This document shows positions 1 through 9,400 of a stretch of DNA of 64,000 nucleotides, piece after piece. The stretch is taken from assembly GCF_001612725.1 (NCBI RefSeq), contig NZ_BDAZ01000008.1, forward strand, positions 372,001 through 436,000. The letters are read 5' to 3'. The notes beneath the pieces were generated by a model, which was given only the letters and a program-made list of their open reading frames with translations, was not told the DNA's origin and did no database searches. The stretch's first letter is position 1. The number at the start of each line of letters is the position of its first letter. Origin of the DNA: Nocardia anaemiae NBRC 100462. GTDB taxonomy: Bacteria > Actinomycetota > Actinomycetes > Mycobacteriales > Mycobacteriaceae. The position numbers were made by a program, and so were the translations under genes.

Positions 1-95
1 AGGATCAGCGTCGAGGTCAGCACCTCCTGCTCGCGCGGCCAGCGGCGCAGCAGTCGGCCCATTTCGACCAAGCTCTGGTCGATCAGTGTTCTCAC
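1..95 (-). CDS. ABC-2 type permease, N-terminal fragment (cut by window edge)
   Basis: Only the first 31 or so codons are in the window. They begin at a GTG that overlaps the stop of the upstream permease (GTGA overlap). The peptide runs MRTLIDQSLVEMGRLLRRWP and continues to an Leu/Thr-rich stretch. It resembles the cytoplasmic N-terminus of the second permease in the paralogous exporter at 46153-47007, which has a similar Ser-Leu-Ile-Gln-x-x-Arg-Leu-Leu segment before its first membrane helix. By position it is the third gene of a Drr-type ATPase-permease-permease exporter co-transcribed with the siderophore NRPS genes. The rest of the protein is outside the window. Confidence 0.7.
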   Translation of the reverse strand, partial: MRTLIDQSLVEMGRLLRRWPREQEVLTSTLI

Positions 96-856
96 GGCCG
101 CCGCCTTTCCACCCAGACCGAGATCGCGGTGAAAGCCACGATCAGACCGAGAATCCAGGCCACCGCGACCGCGACGGCCGAGGTGTATTCGCCACTGGCC
201 AGACCGCGCAGGGCGGCAGCGGCCTGGGAAACCGGCTGATTGCGGACGAAGGGTTGGATCCAACCTGGAAACCCTTCGGCCGGAACGAAACCCGTGGACA
301 TCATGATGAGCAGCAGTTGCGGTGCGAGCAGCGCGGACGCGCCGATTTCCGGCTTACCGGTTGCGACACCGAGTGTGTCGGCACCGATCACCAGCGCCAC
401 GGCGAAGGCGAGCGACAGCGCGATGAAGACGAGAGCCGCTGCCGCACTGTGGAATCGGAAACCGAACACCGTACCGATCACCAGCGCTCCGGCGAGTCCG
501 GCCAGCGCGCGAACCAGATTCGCGGACATCCGGGCGGCCAGCGGCACCCAGGATTTGACCGGCATGGACCGCATGCGAGTTCCCATGCCGCTGAAGGTGT
601 CTCGGGCGGCGCGATCGCCCGCCGACATCGCGGTGAAGAACATCGCCTGTAGCACGATGACCGGCAGCAGGTACTGGGCGTAGTCCGCACCGGTCTGCTC
701 CATCGACTTGCGCAGCGGGACATAGAAACAGACGAAGAAGATCATCGGCGCGACGAAGCCGAAGGGCAGATCACCCTCGCGCACCGCCGCGCGCACGGTG
801 CGGCCGCTCAATGCGGTCCACTGCATTCCGGCGGGAACGGTGATTGATTCGGTCAT
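92..856 (-). CDS. ABC-2 type permease of Drr-type exporter (siderophore cluster)
   Basis: This 254-residue integral membrane protein has about six hydrophobic segments and is probably one of two permease subunits of an ABC-2 exporter. It is clearly related to the permease at 47004-47822: both carry the Tyr-Ala-Gln-Tyr/Phe segment near residue 60, a Thr-Arg-(Met/Leu)-Arg/Gln-Thr/Ser-Met-Pro loop, and a C-terminal FVPxxxFPxWIxPFVRNQP motif. The start overlaps the ATPase stop by 4 bases and its own stop overlaps the next permease start, so the genes are translationally coupled. Because it follows the NRPS genes in the same operon, I infer export of the siderophore or a precursor. The substrate is not shown by sequence. 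Confidence 0.85.
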   Translation of the reverse strand: MTESITVPAGMQWTALSGRTVRAAVREGDLPFGFVAPMIFFVCFYVPLRKSMEQTGADYAQYLLPVIVLQAMFFTAMSAGDRAARDTFSGMGTRMRSMPVKSWVPLAARMSANLVRALAGLAGALVIGTVFGFRFHSAAAALVFIALSLAFAVALVIGADTLGVATGKPEIGASALLAPQLLLIMMSTGFVPAEGFPGWIQPFVRNQPVSQAAAALRGLASGEYTSAVAVAVAWILGLIVAFTAISVWVERRRP

Positions 857-1809
857 GCGGTCACCAATCCCGGTTCGTCGGTGGTGAGCTTGATGAAGAC
901 CTCGTCCAGTGACGGTCTGCGCAGGGCGATATCGATGAGTTCGATATCGGCATCGGTTATCCGGCGCAGCGCCTCGGCCAGGGTGGCGGCACCGTCGGGA
1001 GCCGGAAGCGAAACCCGGTCCTTGGATTCGGCGACGGTGACGGTGCCGAGGCCGTCGAGCGCGGTGACCACAGCGGGCAGCTCAGCCGCATCGACCGGGA
1101 CGACCTCGCAGTAGCTGGAACCCGAGCGGGCCTTGAGTTCGTCGGCGGTGCCTTCGGCGATCACCCGGCCCTTGTCGATGACGATGATGTTGTCGCTCAA
1201 CGCATCCGCCTCTTCGAGATACTGCGTGGTGAGCAGGATCGTCACCCCCTGTTCCCGCAGTGAACGCACCAGCGACCAAACGCCCTGTCTGCTCACCGGA
1301 TCCAGGCCGGTGGTGGGTTCGTCGAGGAAGACGACCTTGGGCGGGCGCACCAGGCCGCAGGCGATATCGATGCGTCTGCGCATGCCGCCGGAATAGCCGC
1401 CGACACGGCGATCGGCGGCCTCGACCAGATCGAACTGTTCGAGCAGTTCGGTGGCGCGCACCTTGGCCTGTTTCGGGCGCAGCCCCATCAGACGGCCGAA
1501 CAGGACGAGATTCTCCCGGCCGGTCAGCACCTCGTCGAGCGCCGCGTACTGGCCGGTGAGCATGATGGATGCCCGCACGGCCGCGGCCTCGCGCACGACG
1601 TCGTGCCCTGCGACCATGGCGCGGCCCGCATCGGGCTTGGTGAGCGTGGACAGGATGGAGACCGTGGTGGTCTTGCCCGCGCCGTTCGGGCCGAGTATGC
1701 CAAGCACACTTCCGGCGGGCGCCGAGAAGGTCAGGCCGCGCACGGCGTGGACGTCGCCGAAAGACTTGCGGACGTCCTCGACCACGATGGCGTTTTCGAT
1801 CGTGTTCAT
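853..1809 (-). CDS. ABC exporter ATP-binding protein, DrrA-like (siderophore cluster)
   Basis: This 318-residue ATPase is of the daunorubicin-resistance type (DrrA/CcmA family). Visible motifs are Walker A GPNGAGKTT near residue 42, signature YSGGMRRR near 140, Walker B VVFLDEPTTGLD near 160, and a switch His region replaced by TTQYLEEAD. The long C-terminal tail ends in LRRPSLDEVFIKLT, the usual DrrA-type end. It would energise the two ABC-2 permeases that follow with 4-base overlaps. The ATG overlaps the stop of the upstream NRPS gene, tying export to biosynthesis in one transcript. A close paralogue with the same motifs lies at 47822-48826. Confidence 0.9.
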   Translation of the reverse strand: MNTIENAIVVEDVRKSFGDVHAVRGLTFSAPAGSVLGILGPNGAGKTTTVSILSTLTKPDAGRAMVAGHDVVREAAAVRASIMLTGQYAALDEVLTGRENLVLFGRLMGLRPKQAKVRATELLEQFDLVEAADRRVGGYSGGMRRRIDIACGLVRPPKVVFLDEPTTGLDPVSRQGVWSLVRSLREQGVTILLTTQYLEEADALSDNIIVIDKGRVIAEGTADELKARSGSSYCEVVPVDAAELPAVVTALDGLGTVTVAESKDRVSLPAPDGAATLAEALRRITDADIELIDIALRRPSLDEVFIKLTTDEPGLVTA

Positions 1810-4800
1810 CGTTCTCCCGGTGTTGGGCTCGGTATGGCGGCGGCCACTGCGGTGACGCAGCGCTGCCAGATGGTGGCGAAGCGGTCGATCTCCGTGCTGT
1901 CGAAAAGTGCGTCGCTCCAGCGGACCAGGGTGGCCAGCTGGGGGCCGTCAGCGCTCGGATAGACGGCGACGACGAGGTCGAGCGCATAGCGCAGCGGCAT
2001 ATCCGGTTCGGGGGCGACCGGAAGCCGTTGGTGCAGGCCGAGATCGGTGATCGGCGTCCATGGACCCGATTTGCCCGCGTTCAGGTCCATGCGGCCCAGG
2101 TAGTCGAGCATTACCTGCGGGTCGGCATGCGGCTCGCTTTCGCGGTAGCGGAGCAGGCCATAGTCCAAGCCCTTGTTCGGGATGCTGTCCAGCTGGGCCG
2201 CAACGGCCTTCAGCAGGGACGCCGTTTCGGCGGGATCGGATTCGGCGCGGGTGATGTCGAGTGTCGAGCCCGCGCCGATGCGCACTGGATACACGGTGGT
2301 GAACCAGCCGACCGTGCGCGAGGTGTCGACGTCGCCGACGATGGCATCCTCGCGACCGTGGCCCTCGAGGGCGACCAGTGCGCCGGACGAGCCGCTCTGG
2401 CCGCGGCGGGCGCGCCAGGTCGTCAGCGCGATTGTCAGTGCGGTGAGCAGTATTTCGTGCATGCCGAGATCGGTGCCGATGCCGTCGAGGATGCGGCGGG
2501 TGGTGTCGGTCGGCGTGAACGACGGTGTGAGGCGGTAGGAGGACCAGGTGTCGCGGGTCGGATCCGGGTGACGCAGACCGAGTTCCGGATCGGGGCCGGT
2601 CAGTTGCTCGATCCAGAAGTCGCTTTGGGCCGACACTTCCGGTGCGGTCCGGCGCTTGTCGAGTAGTTCGGCCCAGCTCCTGTATCCGGTGAATTCGCTT
2701 GCAACAGCGGAGATTTGACCAGCGCTGAGTTGCGACCATGCCGCTGCCAGATCCGCCAGGATGATGTGCCAGGAGACGGGATCCACGGCGAGGTGGTGGA
2801 TCGATAGCAGCAGCACATCAGGGCCGACGAAGCGGACAGCCTGAATCATGGTGCCCGTCTTCGGATCGATGCGATCGATCGCCGCTCGCGCATGCTCCTC
2901 GAGTACCGCGCCGAAATCACCGGATACCCGAACCTCGTGCAGGACATCGGCGGCACGCACGCTGCCCTGGGCTCTGGTTTCGAACACGGTTGCCGACAGT
3001 CGGCCGCGCAGCATGTCGTGACCGTCGAGGAGTGCCTGCAGCACCGCTGCCAACCGGGCCCGATCCGCTTCGGGGGGCAGCGATATCAGCGTCGAGAGTG
3101 CGAGTCTGCGGAAGCCGCCGTACTCGTACATCCAGGACATGATCGGCGTCGGGACTACGGCGCCGATCTCGACAGGGTCGCTCACCTGCGGTGCGGCACG
3201 GGAATCGATGGCGGCGGCCAGATCGCGGACGGTCGGGTTGGTCATGACCATGGCGGGGCTGACCGAGAGTCCCGCGCGGCGCACGGCGTTCACCAGCGAG
3301 ATGGCGACAATGCTGTCCATGCCGAGTTCGATGAAGTCGGCATCGATGCCGGGTGTGCTGCCGCCCAATGCCTCGGCGAGGGCGCGGCACAGGATTCGCT
3401 CGGTATCGGTGCTCGGCAGGGTGCGCTGGGCGCAACCCTGCAATGCCTCCAGCCCGAGAGTATGCAGAGCGCGCACATCGAGCTTGCCGTTCCGGGTGAC
3501 CGGTAATTCGGGCAGCGAGATGACCTGCGCCGGAACCATATATGCGGGCAGGCGCTGGGCAAGTCCGGCACGCAAGTCGGCCGAATCGGCACCGACCGCG
3601 AAGGCGACGAGACTCGGGCCACTCGGCCGCTGCACAACCAGCACGGCGCCCGCGCGCACCAGCGGCAGTTGCAGCAGAGCCGTTTCGATATCGCCGATTT
3701 CGATTCGGTAGCCGCGAATCTTGACCTGATCATCGGCGCGGCCGAGATAGGCGAGATCGCCATTCGGCAACTGCCGCACCAGATCACCGGTGCGATACAT
3801 GCGCGCGCCGGGTCGGAAAGGGTCGGCGACAAAGCGATCCGAGGTGATGGCCGCCTTGCCTATATAGCCGCGCGCCACCTGAGCGCCGGACAAATACAGC
3901 TCACCCACGACCCCGCGCGGCACCGGCCGCAGCATGGCATCGAAGACATATGCGGACATGCGATCCACTGGTCCGCCGATGGTGGGGCTGGCATTGCCCG
4001 GCTCATTGGAACCGGTATTCACCGTCGCGACCACCGCCTCGACGGTGGTCTCGGTGGGCCCGTAGCAGTTGTAGACCGCCGTGCCCGGCAGTGCGCGCAA
4101 TTGCTCCCACATGGGCGCGCCGATGGCCTCGCCGCCGAGGGCGAGCACGGTCAGTCGTTCACCGTCCACCAGACCGGCGGCCGAAAGCTGGGTGAACATG
4201 GACGGCGAGGTGTCGATCATGTCGATCCGGTGCCGGACGATGCCGTCGACGAGGCCCTGCGCATCGCGCATTTCGTTCTCGTCGAACAGGTGGATGGTGT
4301 GACCGTCGAACAGGCCGATCATGGGCTGCCAGGAGGCGTCGAAGCTGAGCGACCAGGCGTGCGCAATGCGCAGTCGGCGGCCGAGCCGGGCCACCGCCGG
4401 ACGGTAGACGCGGTCGCGGTGATCGGTGAAGTAGCTGGTCAGAGCGGCGTGAGTGCCGATGACGCCCTTGGGTTCGCCGGTCGAGCCGGAGGTGAAGATG
4501 AGGTAGGCGGCGGTCTGTGCGGAAACCGGTCGGTAGGGCTCGATCGGGTGGTTTGCGATCCGCTCCGCTACCTCGGGATCGTCGAGCACCAGGACCGGGC
4601 GCGTGGTCTCGCCGAGCACGTTGGCGGACGCTGCGACCGTCAGAACTAGTTTCGGGTGCGCTTGGCTCAGGATGGATTCGACGCGTGCGACGGGCGCCGA
4701 GATATCGACCGGCACATAGGCTCCGCCTGCTTCCAGTACGGCGAGGATCGCGATGATGGACCGAGCCGATCGCGGCAGCGCAAGGGCGACAACCGTTTCC

Positions 4801-6410
4801 GGACCGATACCGGTGCCGATCAGCTCATTCGCCAGTTGTCCTGCGGCCACCCGCAATTCGCGGTAGGTGTAGCGATCCGAACCGGTGCTCAGTGCGATCG
4901 CATCCGGGGTGCTGGCCACCTGGTTGAGGAAGAGCCCGTAAGCCGTCTCATTCGCGGAGTCCGGCCACTCGGCATCGACGACTTTCTCATCGACCAACAG
5001 CAGATCCAGCGCATCAGGACTCGAATCGCCATGCTCCGGCAACTGACGCAGCACCGATAGCATCCGCTCGCCGATATCGCCGACCGGAAAGTACGGCAGC
5101 GCTTCGGCAATCGCCTCGAGCATGACGACGAGCGTGCCGCCGTTCAGATGCGACACCACCGAAAGCGGATAGTGCACCAGACTTTCCATGGCCACCGGCA
5201 GGAAGCGGGTGCCGTTCGCGGTGACGATCGGATCGGTGGCCGCGCCGATGGGCGCGTTCTCGAACACGAACAGCACGTCGAACAGCGCGCCGTGCCCGGC
5301 CGCGCGCTGAATGGTCGACAGGCTCACATATCCCGCATCCCGCATGGCCGCCGATTCGCGCTGTAGCTGCGCACATTGCTCGGCGACGGTGCGCGTCCTA
5401 TCGATGACAACGCGCGCGGGCACGGTATTGATGAACAGTCCGATCATCGTTTCGACACCGGGCAGCGCATCCGGGCGGCCGGAGATGGTGGTGCCGAAGA
5501 CGACATCGCGTCGATCGGTGAGCCTGCCGAGTACGACGGCCCAGGCGAATTGGACGACCGTGCTCATGGTCAGACCGTTCGCCCGCGCCCATTGCACCAG
5601 CCGCGCGGTTTCGGCATCGTCCAGGCTGAATCGGCTGCGGCGCGGGATCGCCGCGCCGACCTCGGTCGCGGTACCACCGGCCAGCATGAGCGGACCGCTC
5701 AGCGGCGCGAGGTATTCGGTCCAGCTGCGGGTGATGGCGGCGGTATCCTGCGCGGCGAGCCAGCCGATGTAGTCGCGGTACGGCCGCGCCGGTGGCAGCG
5801 AATCCGCCTGTCCCCCGGCCTCGTATACCGCGATCAACTCGCGGAAGAACACCGCGACCGCCCAGCCGTCCATCAGGATGTGATGTGCGGTCACGATCAT
5901 TCTGCGTTTACCCGCCCCGCCGACTCCGCAAGCTCCGTCGGCCGCCATCCCCCGGTGTTTACCCGCCCCGCCGACTCCGCAAGCTCCGTCGGCTGCCATC
6001 CCCCGGTGTCGCCCCTCGGGCAGCGTGACCAGCGTGATGCGCAGGGCGGGACCGCGCGACAGATCGAACCGTCGCTGCCGGTCGGCCTCGGCAATGGCAT
6101 CGAATTCCGCTGGCAGTGCGGAGATTTCGAACCAGGGCAGATCGACCCAGGTCGGCACGATCTGCACCGGCTTGGGTAGATCCTTATCCCAGAACGCGGC
6201 CCGCAGATTGGCGTGCCGCTCGAGGATTGCCTCGGCGCTGCGGCGCAGCATCGGCACGTCGATCGGACCGCCGATATCGATGACGAACTGCATCGTGTAC
6301 AGATCGACCCCGTCGGCGGCCAACCGCGCCAACGAGAACAGCCCCTCTTGTAGTGGGCTGAGCGCGAGCACATCCTCGATTTCGGCCGGGATGCTCCGGT
6401 CCACCGTCAT
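1806..6410 (-). CDS. NRPS, C-A-PCP-E, MbtF-like siderophore synthetase
   Basis: This 1534-residue NRPS has a condensation domain (HHILMDG near residue 176), an adenylation domain (TSGSTGEPKG near 640, YGPTE near 783), a carrier domain (ELGMDSI near 1030) and a C-terminal epimerisation-type domain. That last domain keeps HHLAVDPVSW (about 1205), EGHGRE (about 1347), VGWFTTVYPV and YGLLRY. The layout matches MbtF, whose terminal module handles the last hydroxylysine of mycobactins. The adenylation pocket reads approximately D-A-Q-S-A-G-C-V-E-K by my alignment, with no confident substrate. The start was set at ATG 6410, preceded by AAAGG at 7 bases; an upstream in-frame start at 6542 would overlap the previous gene. 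A 17-residue peptide is duplicated in the condensation domain (separate entry). It is followed by the ABC exporter with overlap. Confidence 0.88.
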   Translation of the reverse strand: MTVDRSIPAEIEDVLALSPLQEGLFSLARLAADGVDLYTMQFVIDIGGPIDVPMLRRSAEAILERHANLRAAFWDKDLPKPVQIVPTWVDLPWFEISALPAEFDAIAEADRQRRFDLSRGPALRITLVTLPEGRHRGMAADGACGVGGAGKHRGMAADGACGVGGAGKRRMIVTAHHILMDGWAVAVFFRELIAVYEAGGQADSLPPARPYRDYIGWLAAQDTAAITRSWTEYLAPLSGPLMLAGGTATEVGAAIPRRSRFSLDDAETARLVQWARANGLTMSTVVQFAWAVVLGRLTDRRDVVFGTTISGRPDALPGVETMIGLFINTVPARVVIDRTRTVAEQCAQLQRESAAMRDAGYVSLSTIQRAAGHGALFDVLFVFENAPIGAATDPIVTANGTRFLPVAMESLVHYPLSVVSHLNGGTLVVMLEAIAEALPYFPVGDIGERMLSVLRQLPEHGDSSPDALDLLLVDEKVVDAEWPDSANETAYGLFLNQVASTPDAIALSTGSDRYTYRELRVAAGQLANELIGTGIGPETVVALALPRSARSIIAILAVLEAGGAYVPVDISAPVARVESILSQAHPKLVLTVAASANVLGETTRPVLVLDDPEVAERIANHPIEPYRPVSAQTAAYLIFTSGSTGEPKGVIGTHAALTSYFTDHRDRVYRPAVARLGRRLRIAHAWSLSFDASWQPMIGLFDGHTIHLFDENEMRDAQGLVDGIVRHRIDMIDTSPSMFTQLSAAGLVDGERLTVLALGGEAIGAPMWEQLRALPGTAVYNCYGPTETTVEAVVATVNTGSNEPGNASPTIGGPVDRMSAYVFDAMLRPVPRGVVGELYLSGAQVARGYIGKAAITSDRFVADPFRPGARMYRTGDLVRQLPNGDLAYLGRADDQVKIRGYRIEIGDIETALLQLPLVRAGAVLVVQRPSGPSLVAFAVGADSADLRAGLAQRLPAYMVPAQVISLPELPVTRNGKLDVRALHTLGLEALQGCAQRTLPSTDTERILCRALAEALGGSTPGIDADFIELGMDSIVAISLVNAVRRAGLSVSPAMVMTNPTVRDLAAAIDSRAAPQVSDPVEIGAVVPTPIMSWMYEYGGFRRLALSTLISLPPEADRARLAAVLQALLDGHDMLRGRLSATVFETRAQGSVRAADVLHEVRVSGDFGAVLEEHARAAIDRIDPKTGTMIQAVRFVGPDVLLLSIHHLAVDPVSWHIILADLAAAWSQLSAGQISAVASEFTGYRSWAELLDKRRTAPEVSAQSDFWIEQLTGPDPELGLRHPDPTRDTWSSYRLTPSFTPTDTTRRILDGIGTDLGMHEILLTALTIALTTWRARRGQSGSSGALVALEGHGREDAIVGDVDTSRTVGWFTTVYPVRIGAGSTLDITRAESDPAETASLLKAVAAQLDSIPNKGLDYGLLRYRESEPHADPQVMLDYLGRMDLNAGKSGPWTPITDLGLHQRLPVAPEPDMPLRYALDLVVAVYPSADGPQLATLVRWSDALFDSTEIDRFATIWQRCVTAVAAAIPSPTPGER
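5906..6007. repeat. 51-bp tandem duplication inside NRPS condensation domain
   Basis: Two adjacent 51-bp units (5906-5956 and 5957-6007) differ at one base. On the coding (minus) strand each encodes HRGMAADGACGVGGAGK, so the reading frame is kept. They lie just upstream of the HHILMDG catalytic motif, in a loop between LPEGR and RRMIVTAHH. Each unit carries a small inverted repeat, GCCGAC...GTCGGC, with a 12-base spacer, as expected of a small dispersed palindromic element. The composition (Gly/Ala-rich, no aromatic residues) is foreign to the condensation fold. Confidence 0.9.
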
Positions 6411-6477
6411 CGCAATGCCTTTCTGGTCATCGCGCCATCGCCACCCGTCCGGCCAGCCACTGGGAAGCAGTCGCCCC

Positions 6478-9400
6478 TCATTGCGACTGCTTCCATGCCG
6501 CGCCCAACGCGGCCAGCGTGTCGGAGCTGAGGCCGGACACACTCATGGCGGCATGCCGGTGCTGGTCGGGTTCTGATGGCTGAGCAGGTTGTACGCCGTC
6601 GTCGACTGCCGTACCGAACGTTTCACCGATGGTCGTGGTCACACCTGCCGCCACCGCCTCGTCGACCGCGGCCGCCAGTTCGGCGATGGTGAGGTGCTCG
6701 AATATCAGCTGCGGTGACAGCGGAAGGGCGAGTTGATTGGCGCGTGCCGACCACTGGATGGAAATCACGCTGTCGCCGCCGAGTGCGAAGAAGTTGTCAT
6801 CGGCGGTGACATCCTCGATTTCCAGCAGTTCCTCGAGAACGGCGATGAGCTGCTGTTCGGTTTCGGTGTGCTCGGCATCGGAAGCTGTTGTGCCCGAGTT
6901 GGTTTCACCGGCGTTATCGGTCCTGAACGCGAGTCGCCCCGCGGTATCCCAACGCGCCCGCTGCTCGGTGCGGAACAAGCGGGCCCCCGACAGGTACGGG
7001 TCGTCGATGAATGCGTTCGCCGAATCGTCGACGTACCCCTCGGCAAGTCCCGCCCCACCGACATACACATCGCCGTCGACGCCGGGTGCAACCGGTCGCA
7101 GGGCTTCATCCAGCACCAATACCCGCGCCCCTGGAATGGGACGCGCACGTCCGCTGCCATCGACCGCACCGCGCGCCACCGCGCCCGCGTACTCCGGAAT
7201 CCGGAAGTCGAATGTGGCCACCGAACCGGCAGCGAGCGCGGGCAGCAGGTCGGGAAGTGCTGCGGGCCAACCGGTTCCGATGACCTCCCAGCTGCGCACC
7301 GACGGCAGCATGGAAACGCCGGTCTGCACGAAACGCGACAGCGTGACGGGCTCGGCGACCACATGGGTGACCGAATGCGCGGTGATCAGCTCGACCAGCG
7401 CGACCGGATCTCGGCGTTGCCGTTCGGTGGTGAGGATCAGCGTCGCCCCGTCGGCGAGTGCGGCCAGCAGCTCGACCTCGATCTCGGATCCCGTCCACGG
7501 CGCGGCGACAAGTCGCACATCCGCCGAACCCCTTGCCCGGTCCAGTGATTCGCCGCGGCGATCGGCGGCAATGGCCCGTCGATCGGCTACCGCGGCGGCC
7601 ACGGCCGCATGGTCGAGGACAACGTGCGAAACCGTAATGGCTCCATCGATATTCGCCGCCGCTTCCAGTGCGGCGAGCCGTCGTACCACTCCGGCCGCCG
7701 ATGCGCCTTCTGCCAGCTGCGGCACTCCTCGATCGAGCTGTTCGAACAGCTCGCCATAGGTGAGTGTCTCGGTACCGCAGCGCAGCGCGATCCGAGCGGA
7801 CGGAACACCGCGGCCACGCCGGACCAGCTCGGCAAGGCCGGGCACCCTGGACAGCTCCACACCGGTGGCCCATTCACCGAGGACCCGTTGCCGCTCGGCG
7901 GCGGGCATGATGTCGAGTTCAGCGACCGTGCTGTCGGGAGTTTCGGCGAAGGCAGTCAGTACGCGAAGCATCCGCTGCGCGAACAATTCCCCGGTGGCGG
8001 GCTCGTAGAGGTCGGTATTGACGATGACGCTGGCATCGAAGCCGCCGCCGGAACCCGCGAAGAAATTGATGCTGAGATCGAGCAGCGAGGTGTCGAAATC
8101 CACCGGCAGCACCGTCAGCGCGGTGTGCGCGTCCAAACCGTGACCCGCGCCGTCCCAGTTCTCCTCGCGGAAGTGCATCATGGCCTGGAACAGCGGATTC
8201 CTGGACCGGGAGCGGGCCGGATTCAGCGCGTCGACCAGGCGTTGCATCGGAATGTCCTGATTGCTGTACGCGCCGAGCGCGGTATCGCGGGAGCGCTCCA
8301 GCACGGTCCGCAGCGTCGGGTCGCCGGACAGGTCATTGCGCAGCACCACCATATTGGCTAGCAAGCCGACCAACTCGGCGGCGGCCGGATCGACCCGGCC
8401 CGCGATCGGGGTACCGAGCGGAATATCCACACCGGCACCGAGTTTGTGCAGCAGTGTCGCGACCGCGGCCTGGTAGAGCATGAATTCGCTGCCGCCGCTC
8501 GCCTCGGCCAGTGCCCTCAGCCTGCCGCGCAATTCAGCGGGCACCGCGAACGGCACCACATGCCCGTTCTTGCCGAGTATGGCGGGACGCGGACGGTCCA
8601 GCGCGACATTGATCTCCTCCGGCAGACCGGCAAGCGCGTCGCGCCAGTAGTCCATCTGGGAACCGAGTGAATCGACCAACTCGCGCTGCCACAGTGCGTA
8701 GTCGGCGTACTGCACGTCCAGCGGCGTCCAGTCCGGCGCGCCGCCCGCGGTGCGCGCACGATATGCGGTGCCGAGATCGTCCAGAATCGTCCGGAACGAC
8801 CAGTGATCCGCCACCAGATGGTGTACGAGCAGCGACAGTACGTGGGTCCTGTTGTCCAGCACGAAGATTCGCGGCCGGATCAACAGCTCGGTAGCAACGG
8901 CGAAGCAGTGCCCACCCGCAGCGGCAAGTTCGGCGCGCAGTTTCTTCGGATCGTCCAGTTCCGTCACCGGCACCGCTATCGGCCCAGCGGGCAGGACCAA
9001 TTGATATGGCACACCGCCGTTCTCGGGGAAGACGGTGCGCAGTACCTCGTGACGAGCGACGACGTCGGCGAGCGCGGCAGTCAGCGCGTCCAGATCCAGC
9101 GGACCGTCCACTCGCACCGTGAACGGAATATTGCCGATCGCACTCGGCCCCTCCAGCTTGCGCTGGAACCACAATGCGAGTTGCGAATACGACAGCGGAA
9201 TATGCTCGGGCCGTTCACGTTTCAGTAGGGCGGGCACCGCAGAGGTGGCACGCGCCGGTGTGGCCTCGATGAGTGCGGCGAGTCCCGCGACGGTCGGGGT
9301 ATCGAACGGTGCCCGCACATCGATCTCGACGCCGAATTCGGTGCGTATCCGCACGACGAGTCGGGTGGCCAGCAGTGAATGCCCGCCGAGTTCGAAGAAG

